From the NCBI GenBank assembly GCA_020073145.1, contig JAIQFS010000017.1:34430-98429 (forward strand): a stretch of DNA of 64,000 bases, written 5' to 3'. Every line of letters starts with the position of its first letter. Positions within the stretch are counted from its first letter, which is position 1. Below are positions 30,156-39,232 of the stretch, piece after piece. The notes beneath the pieces are model-generated. The model saw only the letters and a list, made by a program, of their open reading frames with translations, did no database searches and had not been told where the DNA came from. Both the position numbers and the translations under genes were made by a program. This DNA comes from Terriglobia bacterium (GTDB taxonomy: Bacteria; Acidobacteriota; Terriglobia; Bryobacterales; Bryobacteraceae).

Positions 30156-31526
30156 ATGGACCAACCATCGACCGTCATCGAACTGAAGCGCGACCTGGGG
30201 GCTTGGCCGGCCGCCTCGATTGTCGTCGGAACCGTCATCGGCAGCGGCATCTTCCTGGTCCCACAATCCATGATCCAGCACGTGGGCTCGGTCCGCATGG
30301 TCTTCGCCGTCTGGATGGTCGCCGGGCTTCTGTCGCTCGCCGGCGCTCTCAGCTACGCCGAGCTGGCCGCAGCGATGCCCGAAGCGGGCGGTGAATACGT
30401 TTATCTGCGGGAGGCCTACGGCCCGCTCTGGGGTTTCTTATATAGCTGGACACAAATGTGGGTCGCCAAAAGCGGATCCATCGCCACTCTGGCTACCGGA
30501 TTTTTCCTTTATTTGGCTAATTTCTTTCCTGGCCTGGACTCGGTCTTCTACCGGGTGCCCCTTCCTGTCGGTCCCGACGGGGGCCCAATCGAATTGCGCT
30601 ACGGGCAGGTATGTGCCATCGTCCTCATCCTGGCCTTGGCCTGGCTGAATTTTTACGGCGTCAAGCTGGGTGGTGATGTTCAGACGGCCGTCACGGTTCT
30701 AAAAGTTCTGCTCATCGCCCTGATCATCCTGGCCGGACTGGGATTAGGTCAGGCGCATGCCCCCCAAGCCGCATCCGTCGCGCCTTTGACGTTTGCCGGC
30801 TTCGTCGCCGCCCTGGTGGCTGCCCTGTGGGCCTACGACGGCTGGAACAACGTCAGCATGGTCGCCTCCGAAATACGCTCCCCGCAGCGCAATCTCCCGC
30901 GCTCGTTAATCGGCGGAACGCTGGCCGTAATCGTTATCTATTTACTCGCCAATGCCGCCTATTTTCGAGTCCTGGCCCCCGGCGAAGTCGCTGGAAGCAG
31001 CCGCGTGGCCGCGCAGATGATGGGACGGATTCTCGATGGATTCGGCGCCAATGCCGTTTCCATCGCCGCTATGATCAGTATTTTCGCCGCTCTCAACGGC
31101 TCCATCTTGTCGGGCTCTCGCGTGCCCTATGCCGCGGCGCGCGAGGGTTATTTCTTCGCCGCCGTGGGAAAAATCCACCCCCAGCACCGCACCCCCGGAG
31201 TCTCCATCGTGGCCCTGAGCCTGTGGGCCTGCCTGCTCGTTCTCTCCGGAAAGTATGATGACCTGTTCAATCTGGTAATTTTCGCCAGTTGGATTCTGTA
31301 TGGCATGACGGCCGCCGCCGTTCTGGTGCTGCGATCGAAGGAACCCGATTTACCCCGCCCGTACCGCACCGTCGGCTATCCCTTCGTGCCGCTCTTGTTC
31401 GTGCTCGGAGCCGTCATCCTCCTGGCAACCACGTTAATTGACCGCCCCCGAGAGTCCGTAATAGGACTCGGCTTAATGGCCGCCGGACTTCCGTTTTATT
31501 TCCATTGGAGAAGAAATCGCACCTAG
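30156..31526 (+). CDS. APC-family amino acid permease
   Basis: A 456-residue permease with 12 predicted membrane segments. The N-terminal IVVGTVIGSGIFLVPQSMIQ is the TM1 G-x-G-I-F substrate-site motif of the APC superfamily, and ALSYAELAAAMPEAGGEYVYLREAYG follows in TM2-TM3. DGWNNVSMVASEIRSPQRNLPRS is the TM6 region. It is close to LAT/serine-threonine-type exchangers, but substrate cannot be fixed. It is 6 bp from the symporter gene and likely cotranscribed. Confidence 0.88.
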   Translation: MDQPSTVIELKRDLGAWPAASIVVGTVIGSGIFLVPQSMIQHVGSVRMVFAVWMVAGLLSLAGALSYAELAAAMPEAGGEYVYLREAYGPLWGFLYSWTQMWVAKSGSIATLATGFFLYLANFFPGLDSVFYRVPLPVGPDGGPIELRYGQVCAIVLILALAWLNFYGVKLGGDVQTAVTVLKVLLIALIILAGLGLGQAHAPQAASVAPLTFAGFVAALVAALWAYDGWNNVSMVASEIRSPQRNLPRSLIGGTLAVIVIYLLANAAYFRVLAPGEVAGSSRVAAQMMGRILDGFGANAVSIAAMISIFAALNGSILSGSRVPYAAAREGYFFAAVGKIHPQHRTPGVSIVALSLWACLLVLSGKYDDLFNLVIFASWILYGMTAAAVLVLRSKEPDLPRPYRTVGYPFVPLLFVLGAVILLATTLIDRPRESVIGLGLMAAGLPFYFHWRRNRT

Positions 31527-31636
31527 GCAAACTCCCGCCAACGTTCGTACTATACGGCATATCAGTACCTTACACGACGCCAAGACTAGTCAGAAAATGT
31601 AAAAGTTGTCTTGATAATGTTCCGTGATTGGAGTAA

Positions 31637-31676
31637 AAAAGCAGATGTATAATGAAATCATAAAAAGGCTGCTTTT
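31637..31676. repeat. 8-bp inverted repeat flanking a TATAAT box
   Basis: AAAAGCAG at 31637-31644 and CTGCTTTT at 31669-31676 are perfect inverted copies 24 nt apart, with TATAAT at 31648-31653 between them. As DNA it looks like an operator around a promoter. As RNA it could form a weak hairpin after the APC gene, so a terminator role is the alternative. Confidence 0.5.
31648..31653 (+). promoter_or_regulatory. -10 box (TATAAT) upstream of the AT-hook-like gene
   Basis: A consensus TATAAT lies 80 nt before the ATG at 31734, in an AT-rich stretch that contrasts with the surrounding GC-rich genes. The match at the expected -35 position is poor. Confidence 0.5.
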
Positions 31677-31733
31677 GTATTTCGCATCGCGCGAACGTCA
31701 GTAGCCGCAAGCCGGCAGTGGAGGGTGGAAGAT

Positions 31734-31964
31734 ATGGATGTAACGAAAATTCTCTCTGAGTTAAAAGACGAGCGCGTGCAAATCGAGGAAGCGATTCTGA
31801 GCCTCGAACGCCTGGCGCGAGGACGCGGACGCCGTCGCGGACGGCCTCCCGCCTGGATGTCGGAAATCACCGCTAAGCGGCGTGGACGGCCTCCGGGAAG
31901 CAAGAACAAGGTAGCTGCCTCCGATGCTGCCGAGGTTCCTGCCAAGAGTGCGGCCGTCGCGTAG
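31734..31964 (+). CDS. small AT-hook-like basic protein
   Basis: A 76-residue protein with two parts. The N-terminal ~27 residues form an amphipathic helix (VTKILSELKDERVQIEEAIL), likely a coiled-coil dimer. The rest is basic and carries two AT-hook-like cores, RRRGRPPAW and RRGRPPGSKNK, which in other proteins bind the minor groove of AT-rich DNA. It therefore looks like a small nucleoid or regulatory DNA-binding protein. I recall similar proteins in acidobacteria. ATG 31734 is preferred over 31725 by comparison with that remembered start (MDVTKIL). Confidence 0.72.
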   Translation: MDVTKILSELKDERVQIEEAILSLERLARGRGRRRGRPPAWMSEITAKRRGRPPGSKNKVAASDAAEVPAKSAAVA

Positions 31965-31982
31965 CGATCCGATTTCCTAGTG

Positions 31983-32003
31983 GGGCAGGCGCTTCGCTTG
32001 CCC
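31983..32003. repeat. REP-like hairpin
   Basis: GGGCAGGC, a 5-nt loop, and GCTTGCCC form an 8-bp stem with one G-T wobble, 18 nt after the AT-hook-like gene. It resembles short palindromic repeats I recall between acidobacterial genes. It could also act in termination, although only a pyrimidine-rich stretch follows. Confidence 0.4.
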
Positions 32004-32106
32004 AAGTCTTCTTCCCCGCGCCGCTTTCAGCCGCAAGGTTGTTCGCGGGCGGAGGGCTTTCCCCGAATTCCTCAGCCCAATATCGAATGGAATTGCGCCC
32101 AAACCC

Positions 32107-33258
32107 CTAGAAAGTTTGCGGCGCCTCGCCCAGGGTGACCCGTACATTTTGTGACTTGCCGTTCCGGTACACCGTAAGATTCAATACATCGCCGGCCCGC
32201 TTGCGATTCAGGACCCGGGTCAGCAAATCGTTGCTTTCCACCGCTTGCCCCTCCACCGCTGTAATCAAATCACCGCCCACACCGAGCCGGTAATTATCCA
32301 CAATCACCACCTGTCGCGGGCCGCGCAACCCGGCCTCATCGGCGGCCGAACCGCGCTCGATGCTCTGGATCAGAAATCCGCCCTGCGCCGGCAGCTCCAG
32401 CATCGACGCCAGATCGCCTGACACGTACACCGTGGTAATCCCGAGCGTGGGGCGCGAAACGTGCCCATGCTGCGCATACTCCTCCAGCATCGGCTTGGCG
32501 CGGTTGATCGGCATGGCAAATCCCAACCCGATATTGCCCTGCGGGCCGTAGATGGCCGTGTTGATCCCGATCACGTTGCCGTGCGAATCCAGCAGCGGTC
32601 CCCCGCTGTTGCCCGGATTGATGGCGGCATCGGTCTGGATCATTCCCTCCAGGCGCTGCCCTTCCTCGGGCTCGATGGTCCGGCCGAGCGAACTCACGAT
32701 CCCCGTCGTGAGCGTGCCGTCCAGTCCGAACGGGTTGCCGATCGCCAGCACCTTTTGCCCAACCACCAGCGCATCCGAGTCGCCCAGTTTCAAGTACGGC
32801 AGTTTGCGCCCGGCGTCGATCTTCACCATCGCCAGATCATTCCGCGGGTCGTTCCACAAGACCGTGGCTTTAAACACCTTCTTATCCGACAGCGTCACCG
32901 TCAGCCGCCCGCCGCCGCCGCTGACCACGTGATTGTTGGTCAGAATCTCGCCATTCGGATTCAGGATGAACCCCGACCCGGTGCCCTTTTCCGGCACCAG
33001 TTGGAAGAACCAGCCCTCGCGATACACGATCGAGGTGATGTTCACGGTGGCGTCTCGCGACGTTTTGTAAATCTCGATGTTGTTCTGCTCGTCGCCGGAG
33101 AAAGCCGGCCCCGCGGCCGCCGCCGGCTCGGTGAACAGCTTGTCCGCCGACCGAACGGGACGCAGCAGACGACCCACGTCCCACTTCGATACCGATGTCA
33201 CATAAACAAAGCCAGCCACCAGAATGGCGGCCCACAGAAATGGTCGCAACACTTTCAT
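32107..33258 (-). CDS. membrane-anchored HtrA/DegS-like serine protease with PDZ domain
   Basis: A 383-residue trypsin-fold protease with one N-terminal transmembrane segment (about residues 7-22) and a periplasmic catalytic domain. The triad is visible: H110 in ILTNNHVV, D141 in NDLAMVKI and S218 in NPGNSGGP. One PDZ domain occupies about residues 275-375. A single PDZ and a membrane anchor resemble DegS more than DegP. It degrades or senses misfolded envelope proteins. It is the last gene of folD-coaE-htrA and overlaps coaE by 4 bp. Confidence 0.9.
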   Translation of the reverse strand: MKVLRPFLWAAILVAGFVYVTSVSKWDVGRLLRPVRSADKLFTEPAAAAGPAFSGDEQNNIEIYKTSRDATVNITSIVYREGWFFQLVPEKGTGSGFILNPNGEILTNNHVVSGGGGRLTVTLSDKKVFKATVLWNDPRNDLAMVKIDAGRKLPYLKLGDSDALVVGQKVLAIGNPFGLDGTLTTGIVSSLGRTIEPEEGQRLEGMIQTDAAINPGNSGGPLLDSHGNVIGINTAIYGPQGNIGLGFAMPINRAKPMLEEYAQHGHVSRPTLGITTVYVSGDLASMLELPAQGGFLIQSIERGSAADEAGLRGPRQVVIVDNYRLGVGGDLITAVEGQAVESNDLLTRVLNRKRAGDVLNLTVYRNGKSQNVRVTLGEAPQTF

Positions 33259-33860
33259 AGTTCAATTCTCCGCAACGCCTCGTATACTGCGCGTGTCTGG
33301 CGAAGCGTCTCCTCTTTGGCGCCCGATGTATCTATGACGAAATCAGCGAACTTTCGTTTCTCCGCCAGCGGCATCTGCCGGCTCAGCCGGGCCCGGACCT
33401 CGGCTTCCACCGATCCGTCACGGTGCATGGCCCGAGCCACCTGTTGCTCCTCCGAGCACGTCACCAAAATCAACCGGTCGAAGCGCTCATGGCTCCCGGT
33501 TTCGATCAGAATCGCGGCCTCCACCACCGCGATCCCCTTCGGATTTCGCGCTGCGAACTCGTCCACCAATTGCTCTTCCCGCCTCCTCACGGCCGGGTGA
33601 ACCAGCGCGTTGAGCCGCGCCAGCGCTTCGGAATCTCCAAACACCCGCGCCGCCAGCCGCCGCCGGTCGATCTTCCCATCGGAACCGACGATCTCCGGCC
33701 CAAATTCCCGTACCACCGGTTCAAACGCTTCTCCGCCCGGGGCCTCCACTTCGTGTCCCAACTCATCCGCATGGATCAGGAAGCACCCGTAGCCGGCCAG
33801 GGCCTCTCCCACAAAGCTCTTCCCGCAGGCCAACCCTCCGGTTAGCCCAACTTTTAACAT
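33255..33860 (-). CDS. coaE: dephospho-CoA kinase
   Basis: A 201-residue P-loop kinase for the last step of coenzyme A synthesis. The Walker A region is VGLTGGLACGKSFVGEAL, followed by IHADELGHEV and VHPAVRRREEQLV, all typical of CoaE. Length is normal. It overlaps folD by 7 bp and the protease gene by 4 bp, so the three are translated from one transcript. Confidence 0.93.
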   Translation of the reverse strand: MLKVGLTGGLACGKSFVGEALAGYGCFLIHADELGHEVEAPGGEAFEPVVREFGPEIVGSDGKIDRRRLAARVFGDSEALARLNALVHPAVRRREEQLVDEFAARNPKGIAVVEAAILIETGSHERFDRLILVTCSEEQQVARAMHRDGSVEAEVRARLSRQMPLAEKRKFADFVIDTSGAKEETLRQTRAVYEALRRIEL

Positions 33861-34774
33861 ACCCCCAGACGGCGCTCCGCGGATTCGACTGTGTTCACCA
33901 TCAGCATGGCGATGGTCAAAGGACCCACGCCTCCGGGCACCGGCGTGTACGCCGAGGCCTTCTCCGCCATATCGATCGGATCCACGTCGCCCACCAGCAC
34001 GCTCCCCCGCTTGTCGAAGGCCGCCAGCCGCTCCGACGAGTTCCGGAAGATCCGCGCCACTTCTTCGCGCGTCTGCAGCGAGTTGGTGCCCACGTCAATC
34101 ACAGTGGCCCCGGGCCTGATGTAGTCCCCGGTGATCATGGCCGGCCGGCCCATGGCCGCCACCAGAATATCGGCCTCCCGGCACACCCCCGGCAGATCCG
34201 GAGTTTTGGAGTGACAGATGGTGACCGTCGCGTGCTCATGCAGCAGCAGCAGTGCTGCCGGCTTGCCCACGATGTCGCTGCGTCCCACCACCACCGCGCG
34301 CTTGCCGGAGATGGGAATCTGGTACCGCTTGAGCAGCTGAATCACTCCGGCCGGCGTGCACGCCCGTGGCGCCGGCAGCGCCGCCACCAGACACCCCACA
34401 TTGTAAGGATGAAACCCGTCCACGTCCTTCTCCGGAGCCACCGCCAGCAGGATGCGCTTGGTGTCCACCTGTTTGGGCAGGGGAAGCTGCACCAGAATGC
34501 CGTCCACCTCTTCCCTCGCGTTGAGCTGGTTGACGATTGCCAGCAGCTCTTCGGTGGTGATCGATTCGGGCGGCGTGATCTTCTCCGAGCGCATGCCCAG
34601 ATCCTGGCAGGTCTTCACCTTGTTCCGGACATAGACCTCGGAGGCCGGGTTATTCCCCACCAGCACCACCGCCAATCCCGGCACCCGCTTTTGCGCCGCC
34701 AGTCGCGCGATCCGCGGCTTCAACTCCTCTTTAATCTCGTCCCGTACCTTATTCCCGTCGATGATTTGAGCCAT
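33854..34774 (-). CDS. folD: bifunctional methylene-THF dehydrogenase/methenyl-THF cyclohydrolase FolD
   Basis: A 306-residue FolD interconverting one-carbon folates. Conserved parts include YVRNKVKTCQDLGM, the substrate motif DGILVQLPLPKQ, the cofactor site VVGRSDIVGKPAALLLL and PGGVGPLTIAML near the C-terminus. The catalytic lysine of YVRNK is present. ATG 34774 is preferred to the TTG three codons upstream. A TATGAT box lies 8 nt before it, so the message is probably leaderless. It heads the folD-coaE-htrA unit. Confidence 0.94.
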   Translation of the reverse strand: MAQIIDGNKVRDEIKEELKPRIARLAAQKRVPGLAVVLVGNNPASEVYVRNKVKTCQDLGMRSEKITPPESITTEELLAIVNQLNAREEVDGILVQLPLPKQVDTKRILLAVAPEKDVDGFHPYNVGCLVAALPAPRACTPAGVIQLLKRYQIPISGKRAVVVGRSDIVGKPAALLLLHEHATVTICHSKTPDLPGVCREADILVAAMGRPAMITGDYIRPGATVIDVGTNSLQTREEVARIFRNSSERLAAFDKRGSVLVGDVDPIDMAEKASAYTPVPGGVGPLTIAMLMVNTVESAERRLGVC

Positions 34775-34782
34775 TCCTATCA

Positions 34783-34788
34783 ATCATA
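34783..34788 (-). promoter_or_regulatory. -10 box (TATGAT) for folD
   Basis: On the minus strand TATGAT is followed by 8 nt and the ATG at 34774, the spacing expected for a leaderless transcript. It overlaps the alternative TTG start. Confidence 0.45.
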
Positions 34789-34933
34789 GCCCGAGCGGCC
34801 GTGCGCTCAGGGCATCCGGGACCTTGCCGTGGCGCAAGCTTCTTTACGTTGCTGCATCGGCATTGGTGCCGACGCCCGAGTCGCTCGTGAACTGAACGGG
34901 ACAGCCCGCCAGGGAGGTGGGTCTGCCCTCCGG

Positions 34934-36037
34934 TCACGAGACGAAGGCGCGTCCATAGCGCACGGGCGGCTGGACGGGAGCGCCCAAGGCTTGTGCGGCG
35001 TGCAAGGGAAAATACGGATCCCGCAGGGACTCGCGGGCCAGCAGCACCAGATCCGCGCTTCCGGACTCGATGATGCGGTTCGCCTGTTCCGGGGTCGTAA
35101 TCAATCCAACGGCAGCGGTCGACACGCCGGCTTCCTTGCGGATGGCGCTGGCGAACGGCACCTGGTATCCGGGCGCCAGAGGAATCTTGGCTTGCAGAGC
35201 GGCGCCGCCGGAGGAACAATCGATCAGGTCGACGCCAAGCGCCTTCAAGCGGCGCGCCAGCTCGACCGAGTCCTCGATGGTCCATCCGCCGGCCACCCAG
35301 TCCGTACAGGACAGGCGGACAAACAGGGGAAGAGTATCCGGCCAGGCGGCCCGCACCGCGGAGGCCACATCCAGGACAATGCGGATGCGGTTATCGAACG
35401 CTCCTCCGTATTCATCGGTGCGGAAGTTGCTTAAGGGCGACAGGAACTGGTGCAGCAGGTATCCGTGGGCGGAGTGAATTTCCACGACCTGAAATCCGGC
35501 GCATTGGGCTCGCCGTGTCGCCGCCACAAACGAATCGACCACCTGTCTTATCTCGGCTTGCGAAAGTTCGGCCGGAGGCGGATCCTCGGGGCGGAAGGGC
35601 ATGGGGCTGGGGGCCACCGTCTGCCAGCCGCCTTCGGCCGCAGGAACCACCGCACCGCCCTCCCAGGGACGCCGCGTGCTGCCTTTGCGGCCAGCGTGCG
35701 CCAGTTGAATGGCGGCTACCGCGCCCTGCTGCTTCACGAAAGCGGCGATCCGAGTTAACGGCTCGACATGGTCGTCCTTGTAGATGCCCATGTCAAAAGG
35801 GGAGATCAACCCGCGATGTTCCACGCCGGTCGCCTCCACTATCACCATCCCGGCGCCGCCCACCGCCCGGCTGCCCAGATGGACGAGGTGCCAGTCAGTG
35901 GCCAAGCCGTCATGGCACGCGTACTGGCACATGGGCGAAACGCCGATGCGATTGCGAAAGGTGACGCCGCGAATCGTCAGCGGAGCGAATAAAGGGGCGG
36001 TCGCGGTGGTGTGGGGGGCGGTATCGGTGGCGGTCAT
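34934..36037 (-). CDS. NADH:flavin oxidoreductase, YqjM-like Old Yellow Enzyme
   Basis: A 367-residue FMN-dependent ene-reductase. IGVSPMCQYACHDGLATDWHL includes the cysteine of the thermophilic-like (YqjM) class. IQLAHAGRKGST and EIHSAHGYLLHQFLSPLSN carry the substrate-binding His/His and Tyr residues. The C-terminal ARESLRDPYFPLHAAQALG is usual. Such enzymes reduce activated C=C bonds, often as electrophile defence. The frame extends upstream of 36037, but the upstream part is not protein-like and this ATG gives the normal family length. Confidence 0.9.
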   Translation of the reverse strand: MTATDTAPHTTATAPLFAPLTIRGVTFRNRIGVSPMCQYACHDGLATDWHLVHLGSRAVGGAGMVIVEATGVEHRGLISPFDMGIYKDDHVEPLTRIAAFVKQQGAVAAIQLAHAGRKGSTRRPWEGGAVVPAAEGGWQTVAPSPMPFRPEDPPPAELSQAEIRQVVDSFVAATRRAQCAGFQVVEIHSAHGYLLHQFLSPLSNFRTDEYGGAFDNRIRIVLDVASAVRAAWPDTLPLFVRLSCTDWVAGGWTIEDSVELARRLKALGVDLIDCSSGGAALQAKIPLAPGYQVPFASAIRKEAGVSTAAVGLITTPEQANRIIESGSADLVLLARESLRDPYFPLHAAQALGAPVQPPVRYGRAFVS

Positions 36038-36053
36038 AAGGGCTTTGTAGCCC

Positions 36054-37316
36054 TTATACCACGCGACGCACCGGGCCTTTGCCCCACCGGCCCCTGGGCC
36101 CGAACGACCGAACCCGGCCGGCCGGCGGCGCCGTGGCGCTATGCCGGGTGTGGGACGGAATGACAATGATCGGAGCTTGCGACTTGGCCTCCCGGGTGAC
36201 TTCCCCCGAGACCTCGCGCCGCACCAGCCGCGTCGACAGGGTGCGCTCAATCTTGGCCACGTCGGACCGCTCGGAACGCGTTGCAAAGGTGGAGGCGGTG
36301 CCACGGGCGCCCGCGCGCCCCGTGCGGCCCACCCGGTGGATGAAGTCCTCCGGAACTTGCGGAAGGTCATAGTTCACCACGTGGGCGATGCCTTCCACGT
36401 GGATGCCACGGGCCGCCACGTCGGTAGCCACCAGAACCCGGTAGTAGCCATCCTGGAAACCGCGCAATGCCTGGTTGCGCTGGCTCTGGCTGCGATCGCC
36501 ATGGATGGCCGCCGTCTTGACGCCTTCGAGAGAGAGTTTCTTCGAGAGCCGGTCCGCGCCGCGTTTCGTGCGAGCGAACACCAGGAACGACCCTTCCTCC
36601 TGGCGGAGCATCAGGGCGAGCAAGCCGAGTTTGCTGTCCTGCTCGACTTCGTAGAGATGCAGGTCCACCTTCTCGGCGGGTTTGGTGGTGGAGCCGACTT
36701 CAATCCGCACCGCGTTGCGCACGTGCGAGTCCACCAGGTGCTTGACGGAACTTTCGATGGTCGCCGAGAAGAACATCGTCTGGCGCTCGGCCGGCATGGC
36801 CGCGAGAATCCGTTTGACCGTGGGCAGAAAGCCCATGTCGAGCATGCGGTCGGCTTCGTCCAGAACCAGGATGCGCACCGCGCCCAGGTTGATCAGTTGG
36901 CGGCTGAGAAAATCGTAGAGCCGGCCGGGGGTGGCGATCAGCACTTGCGCGCCTTTGCGAATCGACTGCAGTTGAGTGTTTTCGCTGAGCCCGCCCACCG
37001 CCACGGTAGCGTGAATGCCGGTGCCGACGGCCATTTTGGCGAACGTTTCGTGGATCTGGATGGCCAGCTCGCGCGTGGGGCTAAGCACCACCGCGCGGAT
37101 GCCGGAATGCCGCGGTTCTTTTTCGAGCCGCTGGAGAATCGGCAGGACGAATGCGAGCGTCTTGCCGGTGCCGGTTTGGGCCGTGGCCACCAGGTCTTGC
37201 CCGGCCAGAGCCGGCTCGATGGCCTTGGCTTGGACAGGCGTAGGTTGGGTAAAGCCGTGCTTACCCAGATTGCTCTTCAGCAGAGCAGAGAGAGGGAATT
37301 CAGAGAAACTATTCAT
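36054..37316 (-). CDS. rhlE: DEAD-box RNA helicase (RhlE-like)
   Basis: A 420-residue helicase unwinding RNA in ribosome assembly or decay. All motifs are seen: Q-motif GFTQPTPVQAKAI, ATAQTGTGKT, PTRELAIQ, VLDEADRMLDMGF, FFSATI and HRVGRTGRAG. The C-terminal ~60 residues are basic and Pro/Arg-rich (TRHSATAPPAGRVRSFGPRGRWGKG), a likely RNA-binding tail. A TATACT box about 86 nt upstream leaves a leader of roughly 80 nt, as often found for cold-inducible helicases, though that regulation is only inferred. Confidence 0.92.
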   Translation of the reverse strand: MNSFSEFPLSALLKSNLGKHGFTQPTPVQAKAIEPALAGQDLVATAQTGTGKTLAFVLPILQRLEKEPRHSGIRAVVLSPTRELAIQIHETFAKMAVGTGIHATVAVGGLSENTQLQSIRKGAQVLIATPGRLYDFLSRQLINLGAVRILVLDEADRMLDMGFLPTVKRILAAMPAERQTMFFSATIESSVKHLVDSHVRNAVRIEVGSTTKPAEKVDLHLYEVEQDSKLGLLALMLRQEEGSFLVFARTKRGADRLSKKLSLEGVKTAAIHGDRSQSQRNQALRGFQDGYYRVLVATDVAARGIHVEGIAHVVNYDLPQVPEDFIHRVGRTGRAGARGTASTFATRSERSDVAKIERTLSTRLVRREVSGEVTREAKSQAPIIVIPSHTRHSATAPPAGRVRSFGPRGRWGKGPVRRVV

Positions 37317-37401
37317 TGATCGTTTTTTGTGAGGAGGAAAATCTACGAGCCGACTACCGGTGAGGGGAGAAGGGGTTGCGGATCAACTTCCAATAGATTT
37401 C

Positions 37402-37407
37402 AGTATA
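37402..37407 (-). promoter_or_regulatory. -10 box (TATACT) for the DEAD-box helicase
   Basis: On the minus strand TATACT lies just after the ABC-F stop, predicting a leader of about 79 nt for the helicase mRNA. Confidence 0.4.
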
Positions 37408-37423
37408 GCGCAATTCCGAAACA

Positions 37424-39214
37424 TTATTTGGGTACTTTGGATTCCAGCTCGGCCCAGCGCTCGTACAGCTTCTCGACGCGGCGCTGGGCGTCCTGGAGGC
37501 TCTGGTAGGCGTCGCCTACCCGCTCGGGGTCCGAAGCGACTTCCTGCATGTCGTGCTGCCGGACAGCCAGTTCCTCTTCGGCTTCCAGAATCCGAGCCTC
37601 CATGCTATCGAACTCGCGCTGTTCGATGTAAGAGAGCTTCTTCTTCGGCGCCGCCTCCGGGAGCGGCAGGCGCGCCTCCTTCCCCGCCCCGATCTCGGGC
37701 GCGGGCTCATTGCGCGACCGCTCCCACTGCGAGTAGTCGGCGAAGACGCCTCCTTCGCCGCCGTCCAGGCCGAGAACCACGGTCGACACGCGGTCCAGCA
37801 GATAGCGGTCATGACTAACCAGCACCAGCGCGCCGGGAAAATCGAGAAGGCTCTCTTCCAGCACTTCGAGCGTGGGGATGTCGAGATCATTGGTGGGTTC
37901 GTCGAGCAGCAGGATATCGGCGGTCTCGATCATCAGGCGCGCGATCATGACGCGGGCGCGCTCGCCACCCGAGAGCCGCGACACCGGCAGTTCTAGCTGC
38001 TCTTCGCGAAATAGGAACCGTTTGGCCCAGCCCATCACATGGGTGGGGCGGTCGCGGTACAGCACCATGTCGCCTTCCGGGCACAGCGTGCGGCGCAGGC
38101 TCAGATCGGGATCCAGGTGCGTGCCCCGGTCCTGCGCGAAGCTGACAATCCGCAGAACCTCGGCCCGCCGGACCGTGCCTTCATCGGGTTCCAGATCGCC
38201 TTTCAGGATCTGCAGCAGCGTGGTCTTGCCGCTGCCGTTCGCGCCCACCAGGCCGATCCGCACGCCCGGGGAGAGTGTCAGGTTCAAGTTGCGGAAAAGG
38301 CTGCGCGTGCCGAATGACTTGCCAATGCCTTCGGCCTCCACCAGCCGCTTGGTCTTGCGATCGGACGCAGTGAAATCGATCTTGGCGGTGGCGGTACGGC
38401 CGCGGGCGGTGACGGCCGCCAGCTCTTCAATGAGGCGCCCGGCGGTATCGATGCGCGCGCGCGATTTGCCGGTCCGGGCTTTGGGGCCGCGGCGCAGCCA
38501 TTCCACTTCGCGCCGCACTTTCGTGGCCAGCGACTCCTGCTGCTTTGCCTGTGCTTCGAAGAATTCTTCCCGCCGTTCCAGAAATTCGCTGTAGTTGCCG
38601 CTCACCTGGAACTTGCTCTCGGGATACGCCGGGTTGATCTCGGCCATTTGGGTGGCGACGTTCTCCAGAAAATACCGGTCGTGCGTGACCACCAGGCAGG
38701 CATTCACGGTGAGCAGCGTGCGCTCCAGCCACAGGATGCCTTCCAGGTCCAGGTGATTGGTGGGCTCGTCGAGCAGCAGCACATCCGGAACCGTGACCAG
38801 AGCCGCGGCGATGGCCAGCCGCTTCTTCCATCCGCCGGAGAGGGCCGAGGCCGCTTCATCGGCGCTCTCGAAACCGGCCCGGCCCAGCATCGTTTCCACC
38901 AGAGCGGTCTTCTCGTGCTCATCGAACAGCCCGCCGTCCAATGCCGAATGGAGGACCGAACCGACGGTGTCCGTTGGCCCGAAGACCGAGTCCTGCGGCA
39001 CGTACGCCAGGCGGGTCAGCTTGCGCAGCGCGCGCGTTCCGGCGTCGGGCGCCTCGTGACCCGCCAGAATTTCGAGCAACGTGGTCTTCCCGCTGCCGTT
39101 CGGCCCGATCAATCCGGTGCGGTCTCCCTCGGAAAGACTCAGCGATAGGTTCTCGAAAAGGACGCGGGCGCCAAACGACTTGCGGAGAGCGGAAACGCTA
39201 AGCAGAACGGCCAT
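37424..39214 (-). CDS. ABC-F family ATPase (Uup-like)
   Basis: A 596-residue soluble protein with two ABC domains and no membrane part. Walker A sites are GPNGSGKTTLL (N-half) and GANGSGKTTLL (C-half), with signatures LSGGWKKRLAIA and LSGGERARVMIA. The last ~75 residues form a coiled coil (EEELAVRQHDMQEVA, AQRRVEKLYERWAELES), which is the Uup/DNA-binding-type tail. ABC-F proteins act on ribosomes; Uup also affects precise transposon excision. It follows the ferredoxin-MBL gene by 18 bp. Confidence 0.9.
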   Translation of the reverse strand: MAVLLSVSALRKSFGARVLFENLSLSLSEGDRTGLIGPNGSGKTTLLEILAGHEAPDAGTRALRKLTRLAYVPQDSVFGPTDTVGSVLHSALDGGLFDEHEKTALVETMLGRAGFESADEAASALSGGWKKRLAIAAALVTVPDVLLLDEPTNHLDLEGILWLERTLLTVNACLVVTHDRYFLENVATQMAEINPAYPESKFQVSGNYSEFLERREEFFEAQAKQQESLATKVRREVEWLRRGPKARTGKSRARIDTAGRLIEELAAVTARGRTATAKIDFTASDRKTKRLVEAEGIGKSFGTRSLFRNLNLTLSPGVRIGLVGANGSGKTTLLQILKGDLEPDEGTVRRAEVLRIVSFAQDRGTHLDPDLSLRRTLCPEGDMVLYRDRPTHVMGWAKRFLFREEQLELPVSRLSGGERARVMIARLMIETADILLLDEPTNDLDIPTLEVLEESLLDFPGALVLVSHDRYLLDRVSTVVLGLDGGEGGVFADYSQWERSRNEPAPEIGAGKEARLPLPEAAPKKKLSYIEQREFDSMEARILEAEEELAVRQHDMQEVASDPERVGDAYQSLQDAQRRVEKLYERWAELESKVPK

Positions 39215-39232
39215 GTTCGTTGGGATATCGGC

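Noticed and set aside
36141..37319. 392-codon open frame antisense to the DEAD-box helicase
   Set aside because: Shadow frame; all helicase motifs are on the other strand.
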